From JAUIAI01 sp041396685 (GTDB taxonomy: Bacteria > Pseudomonadota > Gammaproteobacteria > Burkholderiales > Burkholderiaceae_E): DNA of 64,000 bases. The stretch spans positions 186,001 through 250,000 of the forward strand of contig JAWKYD010000010.1 in NCBI GenBank assembly GCA_041396685.1, read 5' to 3'. Below the pieces are notes generated by a model. That model did no database searches and had not been told where the DNA came from. It saw nothing but the letters and a program-made list of their open reading frames with translations. Each line of letters begins with the position of its first letter. The stretch's first letter is position 1. A program made the position numbers and the translations under genes. Shown piece after piece: positions 49,692-59,389 of the stretch.

Positions 49692-49891
49692 GTGGAGCCG
49701 CCCGCCACGGGACCGCTCGGACGACGACCGGGTTCGCGAACGGGAATTCAGGGCGTGCGCGCCGATCCCGGGTGCGGGTCGCGGGAGGTGACCGGATCTC
49801 GGTCCGGGCCGACCGATGGCCGGTGCGCGGCTGTCACCGGCGCGTATTTGTGCGATGTTCGGGGCCAATTCCAACGATCGAGAGGTTCGTC

Positions 49892-50963
<1,072 letters not shown>

Positions 50964-50977
<14 letters not shown>

Positions 50978-51623
50978 AGAACACGCGCCGTCCCTTGAGA
51001 TCGCCGAGCAGCCGCAGCAGGGTACGAAAGTCTTGTTCGTCGTCGATCGGGTTCAGGTGCTCGGTGTTGACGATCAGCAATGGCGCGCCGTCGAAATGAT
51101 GGAAGAAGCGGCTGTAGGCCTCGATGAGCGAGCGCAGGTAGGCGCTGGAGATGCGTGACTCCATCGCGATACCGCGCCGCTGCACGCGTTCGATCAGGGT
51201 CTCGGGCGAGGCCTGCAGATAGATGACCAGATCCGGCATCGGCACCTGCGGGCGCAGACTGTCGAACATCGTCTGATAGAGGCCGAGTTCGTCGTCGTCG
51301 AGCGTCAGACGTGCGAACAGCGGGTCCTTGTCGAGCAGGAAGTCGCCGACCACCGACTGCGTGAACAGGTCGCGCTGGGCCAGGTCGCGCAATTGGTTGA
51401 TACGCTGGAACAGGAAGAAGAGCTGCGTGGGCAGCGCATAGCGCGATCCCTCGCGATAGAAGCGCTCGAGGAACGGGTTCTCCTGCGGTTGCTCGAGCAC
51501 CGTCTGCGCACCGAATCGTTCGCCCAGCTTCCTGGCCAGCGACGTCTTGCCGACGCCGATGGGTCCCTCGATGACGATGTGCCGCCAGCGCTGGAACGGC
51601 GACGGCGCGCCGGCGTCGTTCAT
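50964..51623 (-). CDS. Deoxynucleoside kinase (dAdo/dGuo kinase family)
   Basis: The 219-aa protein has the P-loop 'IVIEGPIGVGKTSLARKL', the substrate-binding 'ENPFLERFY', the lid Arg segment 'RVQRRGIAMESRIS' and the DLVIYLQASPETL strand typical of the dNK/dGK family. It phosphorylates deoxynucleosides in salvage. Its ATG overlaps the folK stop (51620-51623). The folK-dNK order is common in betaproteobacteria. Confidence 0.9.
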
Positions 51624-52150
51624 GGCGCGACCCAGCGAGCGTCGCCGGCCGGCGCCAGCGGCTGATCGCGAATCCGGGCCGTGAGGTCGGCGATCAGTCG
51701 GCCGTCGGGCAGCACCAGCGACGGCGCCAGCTCGAACAGCGGTCGCAGGACGAACGCACGCTCGGTCAGGCGTGGATGCGGCACTTGCAGGCCGGCGTCG
51801 TCGATGACCCGTGCGTCATAGACGAGCAGATCCAGATCGAGTGTGCGCGGCGCGTGCCGCTCGCCACGCTCGCGACCCGCCGCTGCTTCGATGGCTTGTA
51901 ACCGGGCGAGCAGCGCGTGGGGACCGAGAGTGGTCTCGACCATGGCCACGGCGTTCAGGTAGTCGGGGCCGGGGGCGTCGACCGGTGTCGATCGGTACCA
52001 GCGCGAGGCCGCCCGGACCCGTGTTCCGGGCAGCGCGTGCAGCGAATCGAGCGCATCGCGCAGCGCCTTCTCGGGCAGACCGAGATTGGCGCCCATGCCG
52101 ATGAATGCGCGACCCGGCACCACCGAGGCGGGCTTAATCGAGCTGGCCAT
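51620..52150 (-). CDS. folK: HPPK (6-hydroxymethyl-dihydropterin pyrophosphokinase)
   Basis: The 176-aa protein has the HPPK pattern: AFIGMGANLGLPEKALRDAL at the start, RASRWYRSTPVDAPGPDYLNAVAMVETTL, and the catalytic segment 'RGERHAPRTLDLDLLVYDARVIDDAGLQVPHPRLTERAFVLRPLFEL'. It makes the pyrophosphorylated pterin for folate synthesis. It overlaps pcnB by 17 nt and dNK by 4 nt. Confidence 0.95.
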   Translation of the reverse strand: MASSIKPASVVPGRAFIGMGANLGLPEKALRDALDSLHALPGTRVRAASRWYRSTPVDAPGPDYLNAVAMVETTLGPHALLARLQAIEAAAGRERGERHAPRTLDLDLLVYDARVIDDAGLQVPHPRLTERAFVLRPLFELAPSLVLPDGRLIADLTARIRDQPLAPAGDARWVAP

Positions 52151-53510
52151 CGGGCGGGATCTCGGGCGCGTCCGGGCGCTCGCCCTGGCGCGAGCGGCCG
52201 CGACTTCGGCGGGCCCGGGGCCGACGGGCGCGCGGGCCGGCGCCGTCTGCGGTCGACAGTGATTGGCGCTGGCCGGGGTCGCCGTCGGCGAAGTCTTGCC
52301 ACCAGCGCCCGAGTTCGGCGTCGACCTCGCCGACCTCGCAACGCAACAGCATGAAGTCGTAGGCGGCGCGAAAACGCAGGTGCTCGATCAGCCGGAACGG
52401 CGCCTGACCGTTGCGGCGCTCGAAGCGCGGCTGCAGGGACCAGATCTCGCGCATGTCGGCGGCGTGCCGTTTCTGGATCGCCAACTCGCCCGCCTGGGCG
52501 TCGAGCACGATGTCGATCGCGGCCATCAGGGCCGGGATCCGGTGCTCACCCTCGCCGAGCAGCCGCGTCCAGTGCCGGTTGACTTCCTGCCAGAGCAGGG
52601 AGGCGAACAGGAAGCCCGGCGAGACGCCCTTGCCCTGCGCGATGCGCTCGTCGGTGCGGCGCAGTGCGGCGGTCACGAAGCGCTCGCCGTCCGGTTGTTC
52701 GAGGATGACGTCGAGCAGGGGCAGGAGGCCGTGATGCAGCCCTGCGCGGCGCAGCTCGTGCAGACAGGCCATCGCATTGCCCGACATCAGCAGCTTGAGC
52801 ATCTCGTCGAACAGGCGCGCCTTGGGCACGTTGGAGATCAGGGGCGCCAATTCGCGCAGGGGCTTGCGGGTGCGGGGCTCGATCTCGAAACCGAGCTTGG
52901 CGGCGAAGCGCGCCACGCGCAACATGCGCACCGGATCCTCGCGATAGCGGGTGTCCGGGTCGCCGATCATGCGCAACAGCTTGCGCTTCATGTCGCGCAC
53001 GCCGTCGTGGTAGTCGAGCACCTCGCCGGCGACCGGGTCGTAGTAGAGCGCATTGATCGTGAAGTCGCGCCGGGCGGCGTCTTCTTCCTGGGTGCCCCAG
53101 ACGTTGTCGCGCAGCACCCGGCCGTGATCGTCGGTTTCGGCATTGGTCTGCAGCGCGCGAAACGTGGACACCTCGATCATGTCGCGACCGAACATCACGT
53201 GCACGATCTGGAAGCGGCGTCCGATCAGGCGCGCGCGCCTGAACAGCTTGACGACATCCTGGGGCGTGGCGTCCGTGGCGACGTCGAAGTCCTTCGGGCG
53301 CATACCCGCGAGCAGGTCGCGCACTCCGCCGCCGACCACGAATGCCTTGAAACCGGCCTTGTGCAGGGTTTCGCATGTGCGCACTGCGGCGCTCAGAACC
53401 AGCTCGGGATCGACGCCGAGTTCGGCCGCGCGATGGCGTTGCGGCTCGTGGCGAACGCTGGCCCGCAGACTGCGCCGCCTGAGCACGCGGTTGATCAGGC
53501 GCCGGATCAC
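52134..53510 (-). CDS. pcnB: Poly(A) polymerase I
   Basis: The 458-aa protein begins with GTG at 53510 (VIRRLINRVLRRRSLRASVR), overlapping the HAD stop (GTGA). It has the class II nucleotidyltransferase head (KAFVVGGGVRDLLAGMRPKDFDVATDATP, catalytic D-x-D), the PcnB-specific 'IGRRFQIVHVMFGRDMIEVSTFRA' and 'RRDFTINALYYDP', a helical body and a basic Arg-rich tail (RARRPRARRSRGRSRQ). It adds poly(A) tails that promote RNA decay. PcnB rather than the CCA-adding enzyme is favoured by these motifs and the length. Confidence 0.95.
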   Translation of the reverse strand: MIRRLINRVLRRRSLRASVRHEPQRHRAAELGVDPELVLSAAVRTCETLHKAGFKAFVVGGGVRDLLAGMRPKDFDVATDATPQDVVKLFRRARLIGRRFQIVHVMFGRDMIEVSTFRALQTNAETDDHGRVLRDNVWGTQEEDAARRDFTINALYYDPVAGEVLDYHDGVRDMKRKLLRMIGDPDTRYREDPVRMLRVARFAAKLGFEIEPRTRKPLRELAPLISNVPKARLFDEMLKLLMSGNAMACLHELRRAGLHHGLLPLLDVILEQPDGERFVTAALRRTDERIAQGKGVSPGFLFASLLWQEVNRHWTRLLGEGEHRIPALMAAIDIVLDAQAGELAIQKRHAADMREIWSLQPRFERRNGQAPFRLIEHLRFRAAYDFMLLRCEVGEVDAELGRWWQDFADGDPGQRQSLSTADGAGPRARRPRARRSRGRSRQGERPDAPEIPPDGQLD

Positions 53511-54184
53511 GCCGGCACCTCGTCGAACAGGCGCAACACCGGCCAGCGACGCTCGAGCGCGATGCGGGCCAGGCGCTCGTCGGGGTTGGTGGCGATCGGA
53601 TGGCTGACGCGCTCGAGCAGCGGAAGATCGTTGGGCGAATCGCTGTAGAACCAGCTGTGATCGAAATCCTCGAGGCGGTGGCCGAGCGAGGCGAGCCACT
53701 GCTCGGTGCGGGTGATCTTGCCCTCGCGAAACGACGGGATACCGTGGTGGCGCCCGGTGTAGCGATCGTTCTCGATCTCGAGTTCGATCGCGATCAGGTG
53801 ATCGATGCCGAACAGGTTCGCGATCGGGCGGGTGACGAACTCATTGGTGGCGGTCACGATCGCGCACAGGTCGCCGGCGCGGCGGTGACGTTCGACCAGT
53901 TCGAGCGCCGCCGAACGCAGGTTGGGACGGATCATGCGGTCCAGGTAGCGGGCATGGAGGGCGTCGAGTTCGGCGCGGGTGTGCGCGGCCAGCGGTGCGA
54001 GCTGAAACGAGAGGAATTCCTCGATGATCAGCGTGCCGGCCTTGTACTGCGCGAAGAACTCGTCGTTGCGCCGGTTGTGCTCGGCGCCGTCGATGACGCC
54101 GATCTCGCCGAGGAATTGCGACCAGCCGTGATCGCTGTCGATCGGCAAAAGCGTGTAGTCGAGGTCGAAGAGCGCCAGATTCAT
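53507..54184 (-). CDS. HAD-IB family phosphatase (SerB-like)
   Basis: The 225-aa protein has HAD motif I DLDYTLLPIDSD, motif II 'IVTATNEFVT', Lys in 'REGKITRTEQWL' and motif IV 'FYSDSPNDLPLL'. The helical cap between motifs I and II places it in subfamily IB with SerB and CicA. It lies in the conserved hda-HAD-pcnB-folK block. The substrate is probably a small phosphomonoester; not determined. Confidence 0.92.
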   Translation of the reverse strand: MNLALFDLDYTLLPIDSDHGWSQFLGEIGVIDGAEHNRRNDEFFAQYKAGTLIIEEFLSFQLAPLAAHTRAELDALHARYLDRMIRPNLRSAALELVERHRRAGDLCAIVTATNEFVTRPIANLFGIDHLIAIELEIENDRYTGRHHGIPSFREGKITRTEQWLASLGHRLEDFDHSWFYSDSPNDLPLLERVSHPIATNPDERLARIALERRWPVLRLFDEVPA

Positions 54185-54202
54185 GTTCGTACGGACAGTG
54201 TA

Positions 54203-54871
54203 TCAGTCGGGCCGCGCGAGATCGCCGGATTGCTCGAATTCGCGCAACAAGGGACCGGTCAGCGGGCGCGCGCGGGCCAGCGCGAAGCTGTCGAGGGCCG
54301 CCACCAGGGCGGCCAGGTAGCGGATGTCACGCGTATGGCGGGTCATCAGGCGGTGCACGACCGCATCGTGGTCGGCCAGTCCGCGCTCGGCGAGCATCCG
54401 GCGCAGCGCCTGCTCGCGATCGCCGTCGCTCGGGGTGCGCAGGGCGATCACCAGGCCGGCGGCCAGGCGCGAGCGCAGGTCGTCGCGCAGCGCCAGGCCG
54501 GCCGGGGGCTGGCAGGCGCCGATCACGATCACATGGCGGGGCAGGACGCGCAGGCGGTTCAAGAGCAGGAACAGGTCGTCCAGAGCGGCGTCGTTCCAGT
54601 TTTCGATGTCGTCCAGCGTGAGCAACTCGTGGTCGGACAGCGTCGCGTCGTCGGGCAGGTCATCCGGACGCAGGACACGGGCTCCGGGCAGCGCGTCGAT
54701 CAGATGTGACTTGCCGCTGCCGGCCGGGCCCCAGAGCAGAATCGGCGAGGCCGGTCGCTCACCGGCCGCCAGTGCCTGCATGAGGCCGAGCGCCTCCGCG
54801 TTCGGACCGGCGACGAAGTTCGAGAGGCTGGCCGGCGCCCGGACGGCGAGTTCGAGAGGCAGTTGCTGCAC
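54203..54871 (-). CDS. hda: DnaA regulatory inactivator Hda
   Basis: The 222-aa protein starts with GTG (VQQLPLELAVRAPASLSNFV), with GAGG upstream. The N-terminal QLPLEL clamp-binding motif is diagnostic of Hda. It is followed by a DnaA-like AAA+ domain: Walker A GPAGSGKSH, Walker B 'ELLTLDDIENW', sensor 'RDDLRSRLAAGLVIAL'. It promotes ATP hydrolysis by DnaA bound to the DNA-loaded clamp. It starts 4 nt after the upstream permease stop. Confidence 0.93.
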   Translation of the reverse strand: MQQLPLELAVRAPASLSNFVAGPNAEALGLMQALAAGERPASPILLWGPAGSGKSHLIDALPGARVLRPDDLPDDATLSDHELLTLDDIENWNDAALDDLFLLLNRLRVLPRHVIVIGACQPPAGLALRDDLRSRLAAGLVIALRTPSDGDREQALRRMLAERGLADHDAVVHRLMTRHTRDIRYLAALVAALDSFALARARPLTGPLLREFEQSGDLARPD

Positions 54872-54875
54872 GCCG

Positions 54876-55946
54876 TCACGCCTCGCGATGGAAGAACTCG
54901 CTGCTGCGATAGACATTGCGGATCCGGCGCAAGGCGACCGCCATGATCGCCGCCAGGGGCAGGGCCAGCAGCACGCCCACGAAACCGAACAGGGCGCCGA
55001 ACGCAAGCAGGGCGAAGATCACCGCGATGGGATGCAGGCCGATGCTCTCGCCGACCAGTCGCGGCGTGAGCACGAAGCTCTCGAGCGCCTGCGCGACACC
55101 GTAGATGATGGCCACCGAGACGAGCGCGCGCAACGGACCGAGCAGCAGCATGCCGTCGATCAGTGCGAACACCATGCTGATCGAAAAGCCCACGTAGGGA
55201 ATCGCCATCAGCAGGCCCGACAGCACGCCGATCGGCGCCCACAGGTGATAGCCGGCAATCGCCAGCGCGATCGAGTAGTAGGCGGCCATGATCAGCAACA
55301 CCTTGATCTGTCCGCGCAGATAGTGGCCCAGCAGCGTGTCGACCTCCTGGACCAGATCGGTCGAATAGGCCTTCCAGCGGGTCGGAACCAGCGCACGCAA
55401 TTCGGCGATCATGTGCGGCCAGTCGACCAGCATGAAGAAGGTGACCACCGGCACCAGCAATAACAAGGACACGATCTCGAGCGCGGCGCCCCAGCCGCTG
55501 CGCGCATAGGTGATGATCTTGGCGGCGATGTCGTCGCCGATGTTGGACAGGTTCTCGGTCAGCCAGATGCGCAGGGACGACACGTCGAGGGTCAGCTCCA
55601 TGCCGGTTTTCTGCCGCAACCAGGGCAGCACGTCCTGGGTGAAGGTGCCGATCAGGCCGGGCAATCGGTCGCGAATGATCTGCACTTCCTGCTGCACGAT
55701 CGGCAGCACGATCAGCAACAGCAGCGCAAAGGCCAGGAATGCCGCCCCAACCATCAGCAGCGCCGCCAGTGCGCGTGGGACGCGCACCGAGGCCATCGCC
55801 CGAACGCCCGGCTCGAGCACGTAGGCCAGGATCGCCGCCATGATGAAGGGCGTGAGCACCGGTCCGAGCTTGAGCAGCACGATGACGAGCGCGGCCGCGA
55901 CGGCCGTCCAGATCAGGGTCTGGGACTGACGTGGCGTCAGATACAT
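54876..55946 (-). CDS. AI-2E family transporter (PerM-like)
   Basis: The 356-aa protein starts MYLTPRQSQTLIWTAVAAAL. It has N-terminal helices 'AALVIVLLKLGPVLTPFIMAAILAYVLEPGV', a soluble middle region and C-terminal helices with 'MAIPYVGFSISMVFALIDG' and 'LTPRLVGESIGLHPIAVIFALLAFGALFGFVGVLLALPLAAI', the AI-2E/PerM motifs. This is a second family member, in its conserved spot between purM and hda and probably housekeeping, unlike the sigma-54-linked copy at 7157. The substrate is unknown. Confidence 0.92.
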   Translation of the reverse strand: MYLTPRQSQTLIWTAVAAALVIVLLKLGPVLTPFIMAAILAYVLEPGVRAMASVRVPRALAALLMVGAAFLAFALLLLIVLPIVQQEVQIIRDRLPGLIGTFTQDVLPWLRQKTGMELTLDVSSLRIWLTENLSNIGDDIAAKIITYARSGWGAALEIVSLLLLVPVVTFFMLVDWPHMIAELRALVPTRWKAYSTDLVQEVDTLLGHYLRGQIKVLLIMAAYYSIALAIAGYHLWAPIGVLSGLLMAIPYVGFSISMVFALIDGMLLLGPLRALVSVAIIYGVAQALESFVLTPRLVGESIGLHPIAVIFALLAFGALFGFVGVLLALPLAAIMAVALRRIRNVYRSSEFFHREA

Positions 55947-56198
55947 GCGTGAGGGGCCTGTCGGAGAAAGTGACGCGTACACCGGGGCCGCCGGGGTGAT
56001 TCGCGCAGTGCGAATTCCGACGCCTCGGTCGGTGAGCATCGATCGGCTAGCCGGCGATTGTAGTCGCTATGCCCCTGTCGGGTGGACGGCAGGCGCCGAC
56101 CGGCTTGCGGGCGGACCACTAAAATGTCGGGACACGCGCCCGCTGCGGCGGTTCCGGACGTCGCCGCTTCGCTTGCGACGTCGATTCAAGAGTGATCC

Positions 56199-57245
56199 AT
56201 GACCGATTCCCTGAGCTACAAGGATGCCGGTGTCGACATCGATGCCGGCGACGCCCTGGTCGAACGAATCAAGCCGCTGGCGGCTCGCACCCGTCGCGAC
56301 GGCGTGCTGGCCGGCATCGGTGGCTTCGGTGCCTTGTTCGAGGTGCCGCCCGGCTACCGGCGGCCGGTGCTGGTATCGGGCACCGACGGCGTGGGCACCA
56401 AACTGCGCCTGGCGATCGAGCTCGCACGGCACGACACCGTGGGCATCGATCTGGTCGCGATGAGCGTGAACGACATCATCGTGCAGGGCGCCGAGCCGCT
56501 CTATTTCCTCGATTACTTCGCCTGTGGCCGGCTGGACGTCGATGTCGCGGCGGCGGTGGTCGGTGGCATCGCACGGGGCTGCGAACTGGCTGGCTGCGCA
56601 TTGATCGGCGGCGAGACCGCCGAGATGCCGGGCATGTATCCGCCCGGCGACTACGACCTGGCCGGCTTCGCCGTCGGCGTCGTCGAACGCGACGAGATCG
56701 TCGACGGCAGCACGATCGTGGCCGGCGATCGCGTCCTGGGCCTGGCATCCAGCGGCGTGCATTCCAATGGTTACTCCCTGGTGCGGCGGATCGTCGAGCG
56801 GGCCTGCGGCGGGCTCGATCCGGCCAGCCTGGCTTTCGATCTCGATGGCCGGCCGTTCGCCGATCAACTGATGGCACCGACGCGGATCTACGCGACCGCA
56901 CTGGCGACGGCGCGCCGGGCGGGCGCTGTCAAGGGTGCGGCGCACATCACCGGCGGCGGTCTGCTCGAGAACATCCCTCGCGTTCTGCCGGAAGGCACGA
57001 ACGTGCGCATCCGTCAGGATGCCTGGGATCGGCCGGCGCTGTTCGCGTGGCTGCAGCGTGAAGGCCGGGTCGATCCGACCGAGATGCTGCGCGTGTTCAA
57101 TTGCGGCATCGGCATGGTGTTGATCGTTGCGGCCGATCAGGCCGAAGCGATCACCGCCGCGTTGCGTGAGGCCGGCGAGAGCGTGTTCATGCTCGGCGCC
57201 GTCGAGCCGTCCGATGGCGGCCAGCCGCGGGTGATCGCCGATTAG
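56199..57245 (+). CDS. purM: Phosphoribosylformylglycinamidine cyclo-ligase
   Basis: The 348-aa protein starts MTDSLSYKDAGVDIDAGDAL, the standard PurM opening. It has 'SGTDGVGTKLRLAIEL', 'MSVNDIIVQGAEPLYFLDYFACG', 'GGETAEMPGMYPPGDYDLAGFAVG' and 'AHITGGGLLENIPRVLPEG'. It performs the fifth step of de novo purine synthesis. It is divergent from the perM-like gene; the ~250-bp gap holds both promoters, not resolved by eye. Confidence 0.97.
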   Translation: MTDSLSYKDAGVDIDAGDALVERIKPLAARTRRDGVLAGIGGFGALFEVPPGYRRPVLVSGTDGVGTKLRLAIELARHDTVGIDLVAMSVNDIIVQGAEPLYFLDYFACGRLDVDVAAAVVGGIARGCELAGCALIGGETAEMPGMYPPGDYDLAGFAVGVVERDEIVDGSTIVAGDRVLGLASSGVHSNGYSLVRRIVERACGGLDPASLAFDLDGRPFADQLMAPTRIYATALATARRAGAVKGAAHITGGGLLENIPRVLPEGTNVRIRQDAWDRPALFAWLQREGRVDPTEMLRVFNCGIGMVLIVAADQAEAITAALREAGESVFMLGAVEPSDGGQPRVIAD

Positions 57246-57297
57246 CGGCGTCTTCAAACGTCCGGGGGCGCACCACGCCGCCACCGTTCGCCGCGGC

Positions 57298-59277
57298 GTG
57301 CCGCGCGGACGAGGCCTGCCGGGCGTCGGGTGGCGCTGGCGACACGGTGCGTTGTGGCTCGTGTTCGCACTGGCCGGCTGCGCGGGCCTGTCGTCACCAT
57401 CCGATGACGCCGGCGCCCCGACCTCGTCCTCGCGCGAGGCCGGCGAGGCTGCCTCGCCATCCGGCGATGACGGCAAGATCAGCAACGGCGCCGACGGCGG
57501 CAATCCGGCTGCGCGCGCCCCGGACGTCGGTTCGGTCAGCGACGCCGGTGGCGCGGCCGGCAAGCCTGCCGCCAAGAACAATTACGAGTTCATCGTGCAC
57601 GCGCCCGAGGCCCTGGTCGGGCCGATTCGCGAGCAGACATTCGTCGGCCGGTGGCAGCGCCGCGCCGATTACGACCCGTTGCAGTTCGAGGGCCTGGTGG
57701 CACGTTTGTCGGACGAGGTCCAGGCCATCCTGCGATCGCGCGGTTACTTCAGCGCCCGGCTCGAGATCGCCACCGACTTCCAGCAGCCCACGGTCGAGCT
57801 GACGGTTCGCGCGGGTCCGCGCACCACCGTCAACAAGGTCGATCTCACGCTGCGGCGCGATGGCGAACCAGATCCGTCGCTGACCGAGTTCGCGCGCCAG
57901 GCATGGGCACTGCCGGAAGGCAGCTTCTTCGATTCGGCGCTCTGGCAAAGCGGCAAGCGGCGACTCGTCGATGCTTTGAACCGGCGCGGTTTTTTGCGCG
58001 CCCGCATCGAATCCAGCGCTGCCCGGATCGATCCCGAGCTGACCGCGGCGTCGCTCGAGGTGGCGGTCGAAACGGGCCCGGTGATCGGTTTCGGCGAGCT
58101 GCAGATCGAAGGCCTGAGCCGCTACGACCGGCGCGTGGTCGTTGACCAGCGGCCCTTCGCGACCGGCGAGCCCTACGACTTCGATCAGATGTTGCTGTTC
58201 CAGTCGCGTCTGCGGCTGACCGGCTATTTCGACGAGGCGACCGTGCTGCCCGATCTCGAGACGCTGAGCGCCGATCCGCAGGCGACGCAGGTGCCGTTGA
58301 AGGTGCAACTGGTCGAGAAGGAGTCGAAGCGGGTGGCCTTCGGCATCGGCTACAGCACGGACGAAGGTGTGCGTGGCCAGATCGGTCTCGAGCATCGCGA
58401 TCTGTTCAATCGCGACTGGCGTCTCGAGTCCGCGGTGATCCTGTCCCAGAAGCGCGCGCGCGCATTCGCCAACGTGCGCACACCTTATGACGCGAACGAC
58501 CGCTTCGTGGGATTCGGGGGCCGGCTCGAGCGCGAGGATGTCGAGGGCCAGCTCAGTTCGCGCAGCAACTCCTATATCGGCATCGGCAGACGCTACGGTG
58601 GCGGCGAGGCGTTCTTGTCGGTGCAGTACCAGACCGAGACCGTCAAGCTCGATCCGACCGCTACCGACCCGGGCCTCAGCGATACCCGTCAGGCTCTGGT
58701 CTTGGGCTTGTCCGGCGGCCTGCGCCGACTGGACTCTTCGGTCGAGCCGCGCGACGGCTACGCGCTGACTGCGCAGATTTCGGGCGCGCACGCAAGCGTG
58801 CTGAGTTCGCGCGGCTTCCTGCGCCTGTACGGCAAGGCCACCCGCTTCTATCGCGGCCCGCGCGAGTCCATGCTCAGTGACGGCACCCTGATCCTGATGG
58901 CCGAGCTGGGTTACGTCGAGGCCGGATCGCGCACCGACATTCCGAGCGAGAATCTGTTTCGGACCGGCGGCGCGCAGAGCGTGCGCGGCTACGGCTATCA
59001 GTCGCTCGGTGTCAGCGAGCGCGGCGCCGTCGTCGGCGGACGCTATCTGGCGGTCGGCTCGATCGAGTACCAGCACCGCATGAGCGATCTGTACTCGCTG
59101 GCCGTGTTCGTCGACGCGGGCAACGCCGTCGACGATACCGGTGCCTACGATCCTGTTTTCGGCTACGGCCTGGGCGCGCGCTTTCGTACGCCGATCGGCC
59201 CGATCAATTTCGACCTGGCCTACGGGGATGCCGTCTCCCGCTGGCGTCTGCACTTCTCGGTCGGCTACGGTTTCTAG
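57298..59277 (+). CDS. tamA: TamA / BamA-family outer-membrane protein with a lipoprotein-type signal
   Basis: The 659-aa protein begins with GTG at 57298. Its N-terminus, after a basic stretch, is WLVFALAGC with Cys28 in a lipobox, then ~55 residues rich in A, S, G, D. Three POTRA-like domains follow (e.g. 'AILRSRGYFSARLEIATDFQQPTVELTVRAGPRTTV', 'LVDALNRRGFLRARIESSAARID'), then a 16-strand barrel with 'RTGGAQSVRGYGYQSLG' and the terminal 'YGDAVSRWRLHFSVGYGF'. It forms the TAM complex with the TamB encoded 112 nt downstream. Lipidation would be unusual for a proteobacterial TamA. Confidence 0.92.
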   Translation: MPRGRGLPGVGWRWRHGALWLVFALAGCAGLSSPSDDAGAPTSSSREAGEAASPSGDDGKISNGADGGNPAARAPDVGSVSDAGGAAGKPAAKNNYEFIVHAPEALVGPIREQTFVGRWQRRADYDPLQFEGLVARLSDEVQAILRSRGYFSARLEIATDFQQPTVELTVRAGPRTTVNKVDLTLRRDGEPDPSLTEFARQAWALPEGSFFDSALWQSGKRRLVDALNRRGFLRARIESSAARIDPELTAASLEVAVETGPVIGFGELQIEGLSRYDRRVVVDQRPFATGEPYDFDQMLLFQSRLRLTGYFDEATVLPDLETLSADPQATQVPLKVQLVEKESKRVAFGIGYSTDEGVRGQIGLEHRDLFNRDWRLESAVILSQKRARAFANVRTPYDANDRFVGFGGRLEREDVEGQLSSRSNSYIGIGRRYGGGEAFLSVQYQTETVKLDPTATDPGLSDTRQALVLGLSGGLRRLDSSVEPRDGYALTAQISGAHASVLSSRGFLRLYGKATRFYRGPRESMLSDGTLILMAELGYVEAGSRTDIPSENLFRTGGAQSVRGYGYQSLGVSERGAVVGGRYLAVGSIEYQHRMSDLYSLAVFVDAGNAVDDTGAYDPVFGYGLGARFRTPIGPINFDLAYGDAVSRWRLHFSVGYGF

Positions 59278-59389
59278 GAGTTCGTAGGCGTATGAGACAT
59301 GGTCAGGATTCACTCGTCGAAAGCGCTGGGCAAGGCGTGGGTTGCCGCCGTTGCGAGGCGGTATCGGCGCGGGGCGACAACCTCTAGCC

